A stretch of 64,000 nt of DNA from Bradyrhizobium sp. 21. Its GTDB lineage: Bacteria > Pseudomonadota > Alphaproteobacteria > Rhizobiales > Xanthobacteraceae. Where the stretch lies: contig NZ_JADPJG010000015.1 in the NCBI RefSeq assembly GCF_023073335.1, positions 401,200-465,199 on the forward strand, given 5' to 3'. The notes under the pieces are model-generated. The model saw nothing but the letters and a program-made list of their open reading frames with translations. It ran no database searches and was not told the origin of the DNA. Each line of letters starts with the position of its first letter. Position 1 is the stretch's first letter. A program made the translations under genes and the position numbers. Below, piece after piece: positions 8,970-17,005 of the stretch.

Positions 8970-9000
8970 GCCCGTTCATCCCTGCGGCCGAAGCCTCCTT

Positions 9001-9059
9001 GTTTGCGTGCCGTTTTGCCTGTCGTTTTTCTTGCCGTTTTCCTCGCCTTTTTGCTTGCC
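9001..9059. repeat. Degenerate 12-bp tandem repeat, about five units
   Basis: Pyrimidine-rich units of about 12 bp ending in TGCC, TGTC or CGCC follow one another from 9001 to 9059 between the acetyltransferase and the next gene. The best three are 9024-9035, 9036-9047 and 9048-9059. No function is evident. Confidence 0.6.
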
Positions 9060-9138
9060 TTGGGTTCGCCGGTTTTGACGATATAACGGCGCAAGGCCGG
9101 CCGGCGATCGGCCGCGATGTTGTCATGGAGTACGGGCG

Positions 9139-9795
9139 TTGATGGTGAAGGAGCTTCGATCATTGCGGAATGTGCTGCGGCAGGGTCCGGTGATCGTACT
9201 GGCGCTCTCGGTGTCGCTTGCGGTCGTCTCGCCGGCCTCGGCGCAGTCGCTGACCGACCGTTTCAAGGGCCTGTTCGGCGGCAAATCCGACGAGCCGGCC
9301 CAGCCCAAGCCGGCGCCGGCGCCCGGTCAGCCGGCGGATGACGACCTCGACTGCCCGCAGGTCACGGTGCGTGCGGGGGCCTCGACCTACGCGGTCGGCG
9401 CCAACGGCAAGCCGGCCGTCGGCAATGAGATCCGCTTCCAGGCGACGATCACCAAGATGGCGCGTGAATGCGCCCGGAACGGCGGCGATATCACGGCCCG
9501 GATCGGCATTCAGGGCCGCGTCATCGCCGGTCCCGCCGGTGCGCCCGCGACCGTCGAGGTACCGTTGCGTATCGCCGTGGTGCATGGCGGCGTCGGCGAG
9601 AAGGTGATCGCCTCGAAGGCCTACCGGACCACGGTCGAGATGTCGGAGGGCGGCAGCGTGCCCTTCACCTTCGTCGCCGAGGATCTGACCTATCCGACCC
9701 CCTCGGCCGCGACCGCCGATTCCTACATCTTCTATGTCGGCTTCGACCCGCAGGCGCTCTCGCCCGAGCCGAAGGCGAAGGTGAAGAAGAAGTAG
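9139..9795 (+). CDS. Exported hypothetical protein
   Basis: This 218-residue protein has a Sec signal peptide (hydrophobic residues 17-36 ending in SPASA-QS), then a Pro/Lys-rich linker (PAQPKPAPAPGQPADDD) and a beta-rich domain of about 150 residues with one Cys pair (DCPQ and ECARN). It ends in a lysine tail (KAKVKKK). It is a periplasmic or lipid-face protein of a type known to me only as a conserved hypothetical of Rhizobiales. It is followed by a palindromic repeat and then by the convergent ATP synthase operon. Confidence 0.8.
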   Translation: MMVKELRSLRNVLRQGPVIVLALSVSLAVVSPASAQSLTDRFKGLFGGKSDEPAQPKPAPAPGQPADDDLDCPQVTVRAGASTYAVGANGKPAVGNEIRFQATITKMARECARNGGDITARIGIQGRVIAGPAGAPATVEVPLRIAVVHGGVGEKVIASKAYRTTVEMSEGGSVPFTFVAEDLTYPTPSAATADSYIFYVGFDPQALSPEPKAKVKKK

Positions 9796-9821
9796 GGCGA
9801 GGTCGCGCGACAACCTCAACC

Positions 9822-9922
9822 GTCATTGCCCGCGAAGGCGGGCAATCCAGTATTCCAGAGGCCGCAGTGCTTGAGCCGAGAAGCCGCGGCGTACTGGATC
9901 ACCCGCCTTCGCGGGTGATGAC
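9822..9922. repeat. Intergenic palindromic repeat (GTCATTGCCCGCGAAGGCG type)
   Basis: Two 32-nt arms (9822-9853 and 9891-9922) form a long imperfect inverted repeat. Each arm also contains its own small hairpin (CCCGCGAAGGCGGG and CCCGCCTTCGCGGG). This is a REP/RIME-like mobile intergenic repeat of the sort common in Bradyrhizobium genomes. Confidence 0.8.
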
Positions 9923-9953
9923 ACCTGTTTCGTGATGGCAATTCGTGGCCAAC

Positions 9954-9984
9954 AAAAAAGCCGGCGCTTATTGCGCCGGCTTTT
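9954..9984 (-). terminator. Terminator of the ATP synthase Fo operon
   Basis: An 8-bp GC stem (9960-9967 with 9973-9980) is flanked by an A-run on the plus strand, which is a T6 run on the minus strand, and by TTTT on the other side. It can work in both directions and lies 22 bp after the atpF stop. Confidence 0.85.
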
Positions 9985-10006
9985 CGACTGGTGAAAGCGA
10001 AACCCC

Positions 10007-10492
10007 TCAGTTCAGCTTCTGCCGGACCTCGGTGATGCCCTTGGCGAGCAGATCGTCGGCGACCTGGCCCTTGACCGACTGCGACAGGATCGTGGAGGCG
10101 GCCTGGACGGCGGCTTCCGCGGCTGCGGCGCGGACATCGGCCACCGCCTGGGCCTCGGCGAGCGCGATCTTGCTCTCCGCGGTCTTGGTGCGGCGCGCGA
10201 CGAAGTCTTCCATCTTCGCCTTGGCTTCGGTCGCGATGCGCTCGGCTTCGGACCTGGCGTTGGCGATGATGTCGGCAGCCTCGCGTTCGGCCGAGGCGGT
10301 GCGCGCCTTGTAGTCGGCGAGCACCTTGGCGGCTTCCTGCTTGAGGCGGGTCGCGTCGTCGAGTTCGGCCTTGATGCGGTCGGCGCGATGATCGAGCGCA
10401 GTCATTGCCTTCTTGAAGACCCCGAGATAGCCAAACACGACCATCAGGATCACGAAAGCGATGGCGACCCAGGTTTCAGGATCGAAGAACAT
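10007..10492 (-). CDS. atpF: F-type ATP synthase subunit b
   Basis: This 161-residue peripheral-stalk subunit has a single N-terminal transmembrane helix (residues 7-27, WVAIAFVILMVVFGYLGVF) followed by a long charged, Ala/Glu/Lys-rich helix that dimerises with b'. It is the last gene of the Fo operon, 5 bp after the b' gene, and is followed by a terminator. Confidence 0.96.
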   Translation of the reverse strand: MFFDPETWVAIAFVILMVVFGYLGVFKKAMTALDHRADRIKAELDDATRLKQEAAKVLADYKARTASAEREAADIIANARSEAERIATEAKAKMEDFVARRTKTAESKIALAEAQAVADVRAAAAEAAVQAASTILSQSVKGQVADDLLAKGITEVRQKLN

Positions 10493-10497
10493 ATCGA

Positions 10498-11061
10498 CTA
10501 ACCCTTCAAGGACGCATCAACGGCGGCATTGACCGACGCCGCGTCCGGTATCACGCCCGTAAGCTGCTGCACGATCGAACCTGCCGCATCGGCCGCGATG
10601 CCGCGGACGTTGCTCATGGCGGTCGCACGGGTCGAGGCGATGGTCTTTTCCGCCCCGGCGAGCTTGGCCGCCAGCTGCTCTTCCAGCACCTTGCGCTCGG
10701 CGTCCGCCTGCGCATTCGCCTTGTCGCGGGATTCGTTGCCGATCGCCTGCGCGCGCGAACGTGCCGAAGCAAGCTCACCTTCATAGGCCTTCAGCGCCGC
10801 GTCGGACTGGTCCTTCAGCCTCTGCGCTTCGGCGAGGTCACCTTCGATCTTGTTCTGACGTGCCTCGATCGCACCGCCGACGCGCGGCAAAGCGAGCTTG
10901 GACACGATCACGTAAAGCGCGACGAAGAAGATCGCGAGTGACACCAGCTGTGAAGCATAGGTGCTGCTCTCGAAAGGCGGAAAACCGCCACCGTGACCGC
11001 CTTCGGACTCGGTGTGGGCGCCCGCCGCCGGACTTTTCGCCCCGCCATGACTCTCAGCCAT
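10498..11061 (-). CDS. atpF': F-type ATP synthase subunit b'
   Basis: This 187-residue second b-type stalk subunit has an extended Gly/His/Ser-rich N-terminus (residues 1-25), a transmembrane helix at about 37-57 (SLAIFFVALYVIVSKLALP) and a long coiled coil. Paired b and b' genes are characteristic of photosynthetic bacteria and alphaproteobacteria. The gene is 60 bp downstream of atpE and 5 bp upstream of atpF. Confidence 0.95.
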   Translation of the reverse strand: MAESHGGAKSPAAGAHTESEGGHGGGFPPFESSTYASQLVSLAIFFVALYVIVSKLALPRVGGAIEARQNKIEGDLAEAQRLKDQSDAALKAYEGELASARSRAQAIGNESRDKANAQADAERKVLEEQLAAKLAGAEKTIASTRATAMSNVRGIAADAAGSIVQQLTGVIPDAASVNAAVDASLKG

Positions 11062-11121
11062 GGATTACTCCTGTTGCCGTCATGCGCGCCGCTTCGGTTG
11101 AAGCGGCGCGAAACATCGTCC

Positions 11122-11352
11122 TCAGAGCGGAACGAACAGTAGCAGCAGCGCGATCAGCAGCGAGAAAATGCCGAGCGCTTCGGTCACGGCGAAGCCGAAG
11201 ATCAAATTGCCGAACTGGCCCTGAGCGGCCGACGGGTTGCGGACGGCTGCGGCGAGGTAGTTGCCGAAGATCACGCCCACGCCGACGCCCGCGCCGCCCA
11301 TGCCGATGCATGCGATGCCCGCGCCGATAAGTTTTGCTGCTGCCGGATCCAT
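11122..11352 (-). CDS. atpE: F-type ATP synthase subunit c
   Basis: This 76-residue two-helix proteolipid forms the rotor ring. The glycine-rich first helix (GAGIACIGMGGAGVGVG), the polar loop (VRNPSAAQGQ) and the ion-binding Glu58 in FAVTEALGIF are all present. The Glu environment fits a proton-translocating ring. Confidence 0.98.
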   Translation of the reverse strand: MDPAAAKLIGAGIACIGMGGAGVGVGVIFGNYLAAAVRNPSAAQGQFGNLIFGFAVTEALGIFSLLIALLLLFVPL

Positions 11353-11405
11353 TTTAGACTCCTTGGAAGAAAGATTGGGTTGTGGGTGGAAATTCCCCGG
11401 ACCGC

Positions 11406-12155
11406 TCAGTGTCCCGGATGAATGGCGTCGTTGAGGTAGATGCAGGTCAGGATCGCAAACACATAGGCTTGCAGGAACGCGACCAGAATCTCGAGAGCGT
11501 ACAGCGCGACCGTGAGTGCCAGCGGCAGCACGCCGCCGACCCAGCCGAGTGCGCCGAGCGAGAAGCCGAGCATGGCGACGAAGCCCGCGAACACCTTCAG
11601 CGCGATGTGGCCGGCCAGCATGTTGGCGAACAGACGGACGCTGTGCGAGACCGGCCGCAGGAAGAACGACAGGATCTCGATGAACATCACCAGCGGCAGG
11701 ATGTAGCCGGGGACGCCGTGGGGCACGAAGATCGAGAAGAATTTCAGGCCGTTCTTGGCGACGCCGTAGATCAGGACCGTGAAGAAGACCAGCAGCGCGA
11801 GCGCCGCGGTGACGATCAGATGGCTCGAGATCGTGAAGGTGTAGGGGATGATGCCGACCAGGTTCGAAACGCAGATGAACATGAACAGCGAGAAGATCAG
11901 CGGGAAGAACTTCATGCCTTCCGAACCGGCCGTCGAACGGATGGTCGAGGCCACGAACTCGTAGGAGATCTCGGCGACCGACTGGAGGCGCCCGGGGACC
12001 AGCTGCGTGCCGCTGGCGAGCATCAGGATCGAGATGATCGCGACCGCCACCAGCATGTAGAGCGACGAATTGGTGAAGGCGATCGTGTGGTTACCGATAT
12101 GGCCCAGGGTGAAGAGAGGCTCGATGTTGAACTGGTGGATCGGATCGATTTTCAT
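11406..12155 (-). CDS. atpB: F-type ATP synthase subunit a
   Basis: This 249-residue polytopic stator subunit contains the essential arginine in HSVRLFANMLAGH and the C-terminal QAYVFAILTCIYLNDA helix. It begins MKIDPIHQFNIEPLF, as in other Rhizobiales. It forms the proton half-channels with the c ring. The gene lies 113 bp downstream of atpI and 53 bp upstream of atpE. Confidence 0.97.
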   Translation of the reverse strand: MKIDPIHQFNIEPLFTLGHIGNHTIAFTNSSLYMLVAVAIISILMLASGTQLVPGRLQSVAEISYEFVASTIRSTAGSEGMKFFPLIFSLFMFICVSNLVGIIPYTFTISSHLIVTAALALLVFFTVLIYGVAKNGLKFFSIFVPHGVPGYILPLVMFIEILSFFLRPVSHSVRLFANMLAGHIALKVFAGFVAMLGFSLGALGWVGGVLPLALTVALYALEILVAFLQAYVFAILTCIYLNDAIHPGH

Positions 12156-12268
12156 CAGCGCGGCATCTCTTGGTCTGCCGGGCTATACCGGCGGGTCTCG
12201 GTCTGCCGGCCGGGCCGGCCCGTACCGGCACAAGGCTGGCACGATCATTCCTCTCCTGTGCGGATCGC

Positions 12269-12643
12269 TTAAGAACCACCGCGCCTGTTCTGACCCGCGC
12301 CCGCCGTCCTCACCACATTCACCACGCCGGCCACGAAGCCAAGCAGCAGGAACACGATAAATCCGAAAGGCGACGTCGACAGCAAGCGGTCGAATCCCCA
12401 GCCAATCCCCGCTCCGACAACGACCCCGGCGACCAACTCGGAGGATAACCGGAAACCAAGCGCCATCGCCGAAGCTCTGGCCGCTCTGTCTTCACCGTCA
12501 CCTGCGGGTTGCTCGGTCTTGACGTGGCGGCCGCGAAATTCGGACAACCGCTGGTCAAGATTTCCGAGCCGTTCGGAAAGCGCAGCTTCCTCGGATGATC
12601 TATCGCGATCTCCATTCCCGCCGTGTCCCGTGCCCTGTGTCAT
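12269..12643 (-). CDS. atpI: ATP synthase protein I
   Basis: This 124-residue protein has a polar N-terminus and two transmembrane helices in the C-terminal half (LVAGVVVGAGIGWGFDRLL and FGFIVFLLLGFVAGVVNVVR), the AtpI/AtpZ pattern. It is first in the operon. AtpI assists c-ring assembly and is linked to magnesium or calcium uptake in some bacteria. Confidence 0.9.
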   Translation of the reverse strand: MTQGTGHGGNGDRDRSSEEAALSERLGNLDQRLSEFRGRHVKTEQPAGDGEDRAARASAMALGFRLSSELVAGVVVGAGIGWGFDRLLSTSPFGFIVFLLLGFVAGVVNVVRTAGAGQNRRGGS

Positions 12644-12709
12644 GCAACGAAGACCCGAAACGCCGCGGCTGAATGGAAATTACGCCCGCCACCCTCAAAA
12701 GCCGCGCGG

Positions 12710-12738
12710 ACCATACTGATGGCCCATAATCAAGTCAA
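12710..12738 (-). promoter_or_regulatory. Candidate promoter of the atp Fo operon
   Basis: On the minus strand TTGACT (12733-12738) and TATGGT (12710-12715) are separated by 17 bp, 67 bp upstream of the atpI ATG. This is the best housekeeping-type promoter match in the window. It lies in an AT-richer patch (12720-12800). Confidence 0.5.
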
Positions 12739-13004
12739 GCCAAGTCACGATTGTGTCGATTTCTGTTATGTATCTGATTTAATTGACGTTATTGGCGCAT
12801 GCGGCAGCGCCGCACACAGCGTGACGCCGCACCGCAGCAGCTCTCCGCATGATCGGCGGATGCCGTCGCCATTTCGTCCGTCCGCCGGGATCAAAGGGGG
12901 CGCCGTGGTCGTTCATGTCAGGGGCACGTTTTGGGCGGCGGATCGCCGCGCCGGGGTGTAGAATTTGCGAGAATGCCACCTTTCGCGTCGTGGCGGAGAG
13001 CGCG

Positions 13005-13541
13005 ATGAGACCTGCGAATTCATCCACAACATCATGGCTCGCGGCGGCGGCGCTCGCCGCGGCGATGACCATCAGCGGCGGCTGCCTCGCTGCGCAATCC
13101 GCGCCGGACAGCGAAAACGGCCGCTACAGCATGACCCCCATCCCCGAGGGCGTGCTGCGGCTCGACACCCGCACCGGCACGATGTCGACCTGCACCAGGA
13201 GCGGCGCCGGCTGGGCCTGCTATGCGGTGCCCGATGAACGTTCCGCGCTCGACGCCGAGATCGGCCGGCTCCAGGCTGAGATCGAGACTCTGAAGGGACA
13301 GCTCGCGGCAGGGCCGACCGTCTCAGGCAAGGTCGACGAAGCCTTGCCGAAATCCGATCCGCTGAAGAAGGCGGAGCCGCAACCACGCGAACCAAAGGTC
13401 GCCGAGGGTGACCGCAGGATCGAGATCCCGCTGCCGAGCGACCAGGACGTCGATCGCGTGATGTCGTTCCTGGAAAAGGCCTGGCGCCGGCTGATCGACA
13501 TGGCCAACCGCGTGCAGAAGGACGTGTCGGGAAAGATCTGA
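13005..13541 (+). CDS. Exported hypothetical protein with coiled coil
   Basis: This 178-residue protein has a signal sequence (residues 1-30, LAAAALAAAMTISGGCLAAQS). The GGCLA stretch may be a lipobox, but it is not canonical. A short domain follows with a Cys pair (TCTRSGAGWACYAVPDE), then a coiled coil (DAEIGRLQAEIETLKGQL) and a Lys/Pro/Glu-rich stretch. The frame is open from 12849, but the ATG at 13005 with GGAG upstream gives the signal peptide and is chosen. Function is unknown. Confidence 0.75.
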   Translation: MRPANSSTTSWLAAAALAAAMTISGGCLAAQSAPDSENGRYSMTPIPEGVLRLDTRTGTMSTCTRSGAGWACYAVPDERSALDAEIGRLQAEIETLKGQLAAGPTVSGKVDEALPKSDPLKKAEPQPREPKVAEGDRRIEIPLPSDQDVDRVMSFLEKAWRRLIDMANRVQKDVSGKI

Positions 13542-13552
13542 GGACCAACAAT

Positions 13553-13672
13553 GTCGTCCTGGCGAAAGCCCGGACCCATACGCCGCGGCCACCTGTTTTT
13601 CTCGATGCACGTTGCGACTTTTCGCTATCACAAGCGCTCGGGGCAATGGGTCCTGGCTTTCGCCAGGACGAC
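13553..13672. repeat. Long inverted intergenic repeat (GTCGTCCTGGC type)
   Basis: Two 27-nt arms (13553-13579 and 13646-13672) are almost exact inverted copies around about 66 bp of unrelated sequence. The core GTCGTCCTGGC / GCCAGGACGAC is the same as in the short element at 23720-23745. The right arm ends 15 bp before the yjbQ start and so forms part of its leader. Confidence 0.8.
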
Positions 13673-13687
13673 GAACCAGGGATGTTG

Positions 13688-14161
13688 ATGACATCAGGCA
13701 AATCCATCACGCGCTCGGCGCCGTCGTCCGTGCGGGCCACCACCATCGCATCATCGCTGCTGACCGTGCAGACCCAGGGCCGCGGCTTCACCGATCTCAC
13801 CAGCGAAGCCGCGAAGTTCGTCGCCGAGGCCGGCGCGCGAGATGGCGCGTTGACATTGTTCATCCGTCACACCTCGGCGTCGCTGACGATCCAGGAGAAC
13901 GCCGATCCCTCCGTGCTCGTCGATCTCACCACCGCGCTGTCGCGGCTCGCGCCGGAGAACGCCGGCTGGACGCATGATACCGAGGGACCCGACGACATGC
14001 CGGCGCACGTCAAGACCATGTTGACGCAAACCTCGCTGCAGGTGCCGGTCCTGAACGGCAAGCTCGCGCTCGGCACCTGGCAGGCAATCTATCTGGTCGA
14101 GCACCGCAAGCGCCCGCACCGGCGTGAGGTCGTGCTGCAATTCATCGGTGGCGATCAGTAG
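13688..14161 (+). CDS. yjbQ: YjbQ/UPF0047 family protein
   Basis: This 157-residue protein belongs to the YjbQ (UPF0047) family, also annotated as secondary thiamine-phosphate synthase. It has the conserved FIRHTSASLTIQENADP motif with its metal-binding histidine, the WTHDTEGPDDMPAHVK loop and the LGTWQAIYLVEHR segment. The ATG at 13688 has AGGGA 5 bp before it; the ATG at 13682 is an alternative. The physiological role is not firmly settled. Confidence 0.88.
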   Translation: MTSGKSITRSAPSSVRATTIASSLLTVQTQGRGFTDLTSEAAKFVAEAGARDGALTLFIRHTSASLTIQENADPSVLVDLTTALSRLAPENAGWTHDTEGPDDMPAHVKTMLTQTSLQVPVLNGKLALGTWQAIYLVEHRKRPHRREVVLQFIGGDQ

Positions 14162-14173
14162 GGATAAAACAAA

Positions 14174-14205
14174 ACCGGCCGCGGAGCGATCCGCGGCCGG
14201 TTGAT
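14174..14205. terminator. Bidirectional terminator between yjbQ and the MFS gene
   Basis: A perfect 12-bp GC-rich stem (14174-14185 with 14190-14201) with a GCGA loop is preceded by an A-rich run and followed by TTGATGTTGT. It lies between the stop codons of two convergent genes. Confidence 0.75.
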
Positions 14206-14226
14206 GTTGTCGATCGGTGCTTGCGA

Positions 14227-15891
14227 TCAGGTCGCCTTGATGTCGACGTCCTTGGTCTCGGGCAGGAAGAACAAGCCGATCACGACGGTAATCGATGCGA
14301 AGATGACCGGATACCAGAGGCCCGCATAGATATCGCCTGTCGAGGCCACGATGGCGAAGGCGGTCGCTGGCAAGAGGCCACCGAACCAGCCGTTGCCGAT
14401 GTGGTAGGGCAGTGACATCGAGGTGTAGCGGATGCGGGTCGGGAACAATTCGACCAGCATGGCGGCGATCGGGCCGTACACCATGGTGACGAAGAGCACC
14501 AGGACGAACAGCAGTCCGACGACCGCGGCCACCTGCGGACGGAAGATATCGAACGGATGCGCCATCTTCACGATGCTCGCATCGCCGGGCTTCGGATAGC
14601 CGGCTCCCTGCACGGCGGCGAGGACTGCCGGGTTGCCGTCCTTGGCGTTGGCGTAGGCAACTTCCTTGCCGTTGACCATCACCTTCACGCCGGAGCCTGC
14701 CGCACCCGGCGTGGTCGAGTACTTGACCGACGACTGCGACAGATAGGCACGTGCGGTGTCGCAAGGCGAGGTGAAGACGCGGGTGCCGACCGGGTTGAAC
14801 AGGTCGCCGCAACCTGCGGGATCCGCCACTACGTCGACCTTGACCGTCTCGATCGCTTTTTCCAGCGCCGGGTTGGCGTTGGTGGTGATCATCTTGAAGA
14901 TCGGGAAGAAGGTCAGCGCCGCGATCAGACAGCCGCCGAGGATGATCGGCTTGCGGCCGATCCTGTCGGAGAGCATGCCGAACACGATGAAGAAGCCGGT
15001 GCCGAGCAGGAGCGACCAGGCGATCAGCAGGTTGGCAGTGTAGCCGTCGACCTTGAGGATCGATTGCAGGAAGAACAGCGCGTAGAACTGGCCGGTGTAC
15101 CAGACCACGCCTTGGCCCATCACGCCGCCAAGCAGCGCCAGCAGCACGAGCTTGCCGTTCTGCCAGTTGCCGAAGGCTTCCGTCAGCGGGGCCTTGGAAC
15201 TCTTCCCCTCGTCCTTCATCTTCTGGAAGATCGGGGATTCGTTGAGGCGAAGCCGGATCCAGACCGAAACGCCGAGCAGCAGCACCGAGACCAGGAACGG
15301 AATGCGCCAGCCCCATGCCGCGAACTCGGGTTCACCGAGGGCGGAGCGGGTGAACAGGATCACCAGCAGCGACAGGAACAGGCCGAGCGTCGCCGTGGTC
15401 TGGATGAAGGAGGTGTAGTAGCCGCGCTTGCCGTTCGGAGCATGCTCCGCGACGTAGGTCGCCGCGCCGCCATATTCACCGCCGAGCGCCAGGCCCTGGG
15501 CGAGGCGCAACGCGATCAGGATGATCGGGGCCGCGATGCCGATGGTCGCCGCGTTCGGCAACAGGCCGACGATGAAGGTCGACAGACCCATGATCAGGAT
15601 GGTGACGAGGAAGGTGTATTTGCGGCCGACGATGTCGCCGACGCGGCCGAACACGATCGCGCCGAAGGGGCGGACCAGGAAGCCCGCGGCAAACGCCAGC
15701 AGCGCGAAGATGTCGCGGGTGGCCGGCGGATAGGCGGAGAAGAACTGCGCGCCGATGATGCTGGCCAGCGACCCGTAGAGATAGAAATCGTACCACTCGA
15801 AGACGGTACCGAGCGAGGAGGCGAGAATGACGAACCGTTCGTCCTTCGTCATCCCTCCCGCGCGTGCTTGAGACACAGCTATCGTCGACAT
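14227..15891 (-). CDS. MFS transporter, metabolite:proton symporter (MHS) type
   Basis: This is a 554-residue major facilitator of the MHS family (relatives carry shikimate, proline/betaine, citrate or alpha-ketoglutarate). Signature stretches are FEWYDFYLYGSLA, RPFGAIVFGRVGDIVGRKYTF and ALRLAQGLALGGEYGGAATYVAEHAP. Unusually there is an extra hydrophilic insert of roughly 100 residues between the later helices, containing a Cys pair (CGDLFNPVGTRVFTSPCD), probably periplasmic. It is divergent from the response regulator at 16193. If that regulator is CrbR-like, a carboxylate substrate would fit (inference). Confidence 0.88.
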   Translation of the reverse strand: MSTIAVSQARAGGMTKDERFVILASSLGTVFEWYDFYLYGSLASIIGAQFFSAYPPATRDIFALLAFAAGFLVRPFGAIVFGRVGDIVGRKYTFLVTILIMGLSTFIVGLLPNAATIGIAAPIILIALRLAQGLALGGEYGGAATYVAEHAPNGKRGYYTSFIQTTATLGLFLSLLVILFTRSALGEPEFAAWGWRIPFLVSVLLLGVSVWIRLRLNESPIFQKMKDEGKSSKAPLTEAFGNWQNGKLVLLALLGGVMGQGVVWYTGQFYALFFLQSILKVDGYTANLLIAWSLLLGTGFFIVFGMLSDRIGRKPIILGGCLIAALTFFPIFKMITTNANPALEKAIETVKVDVVADPAGCGDLFNPVGTRVFTSPCDTARAYLSQSSVKYSTTPGAAGSGVKVMVNGKEVAYANAKDGNPAVLAAVQGAGYPKPGDASIVKMAHPFDIFRPQVAAVVGLLFVLVLFVTMVYGPIAAMLVELFPTRIRYTSMSLPYHIGNGWFGGLLPATAFAIVASTGDIYAGLWYPVIFASITVVIGLFFLPETKDVDIKAT

Positions 15892-16082
15892 GTTGAGTCG
15901 CTCCCCGAAATGCGTTTCCTCGCGCCCCGGATGTCCGGTCGTACCGGATCGACCCAGGTCTTGGCTTCAAGGTAACATCGGCGTGAAAGCCGCCCCAATA
16001 CGACTTTCGGCCTTTCGCACTGACGCGCAGCTGACGGCCGGAATCGGGCACCGCCGCGGGGCCGCGGGGCCTCCGGATTAAC

Positions 16083-16099
16083 CCCTTTGCAGCAAAGGG
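16083..16099. promoter_or_regulatory. Perfect 17-bp palindrome between MFS and regulator genes
   Basis: CCCTTTGC and GCAAAGGG are separated by one base, 94 bp upstream of the response-regulator start in a 301-bp divergent intergenic region. It could be an operator or part of an RNA hairpin. Confidence 0.35.
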
Positions 16100-16192
16100 A
16101 TAATGTGCACTTGCATGCCACGGCCGCTCGGGGAAGAATTGAGGTGTCGCGGCATCGACTCGCCGCCCGGCGCAAACGACAGCAAGAGAACA

Positions 16193-16864
16193 ATGAACGC
16201 TGCCTCGACCCATCTCGTCATTGCCGATGACCATCCGCTGTTCCGCGACGCGTTGCGGCAGGCGGTGGCGGGCGTCCTGACCACGGCCAGGATCGACGAG
16301 GCCGGATCGTTCGAGGATCTGACCGCGCTTTTGGAACAGACCTCCGACGTCGACCTGATCCTGCTCGACCTCTCGATGCCCGGGATCTCCGGCTTTTCCG
16401 GCCTGATCTATCTGCGCGCACAATATCCGGCGATCCCGGTGGTGATCGTCTCGGCTTCCGACGACAGCGCCACGATCCGCCGTTCGCTGGATTTCGGTGC
16501 CTCGGGTTTCATTCCGAAGCGTTTCGGCGTCGAGACGCTGCGCGATGCCATCCTCAAGGTGATGGAGGGCGACGTCTGGGTTCCCGCCGACACCGACCTC
16601 TCGGCCGCCGCCGACCCTGACATGACAAAGCTGCGCGACCGCCTGGTGACGCTAACGCCGCAACAGGTCCGGGTCCTGATGATGCTGTCGGAGGGATTGC
16701 TCAACAAGCAGATCGCCTATGAGCTCGGCGTCTCCGAGGCCACCATCAAGGCGCATGTCTCCGCCATCCTGCAAAAGCTCGGCGTCGAGAGCCGCACCCA
16801 GGCCGTCATTGCCGCCGCCAAGATCGCCGGCGGCCAGTGGAAGCAGGGTACCCCGACGGGGTGA
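16193..16864 (+). CDS. LuxR-type response regulator, CrbR/ErdR-like
   Basis: This 223-residue regulator has an N-terminal receiver (VIADDHPLFRDALRQ, phospho-acceptor Asp59 in LILLDLSMPG) and a C-terminal LuxR helix-turn-helix (LTPQQVRVLMMLSEGLLNKQIAYELGVS). The GFSGLIYLRAQYPAIPVVIVSA and DFGASGFIPK stretches are those I associate with AgmR/ErdR/CrbR regulators, which control acetyl-CoA synthetase and acetate use. ATG 16193 is chosen over in-frame upstream ATGs because it gives the receiver N-terminus. The probable cognate kinase is the large SSS-hybrid kinase at 20052-23564. Confidence 0.88.
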   Translation: MNAASTHLVIADDHPLFRDALRQAVAGVLTTARIDEAGSFEDLTALLEQTSDVDLILLDLSMPGISGFSGLIYLRAQYPAIPVVIVSASDDSATIRRSLDFGASGFIPKRFGVETLRDAILKVMEGDVWVPADTDLSAAADPDMTKLRDRLVTLTPQQVRVLMMLSEGLLNKQIAYELGVSEATIKAHVSAILQKLGVESRTQAVIAAAKIAGGQWKQGTPTG

Positions 16865-17005
16865 GGCGTTTGCTCGTTCGCTCGCCGATGTCCGGTCTTG
16901 AGGACAGAGCGGAATGATTCGGTAGTTGAGAGGTTTGCTGGTTTTGACCCGAAGCAGCCTACCTCTGTTCATGGAAAATTGAGCATCAGCCGTGGTCACG
17001 GTTGA

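Noticed and set aside
8897..9163. Lysine/arginine-rich short open frames on the minus strand across the 12-bp tandem array
   Set aside because: They arise from translating a tandem pyrimidine repeat on the opposite strand and overlap the acetyltransferase gene; no ribosome site or homology is visible.
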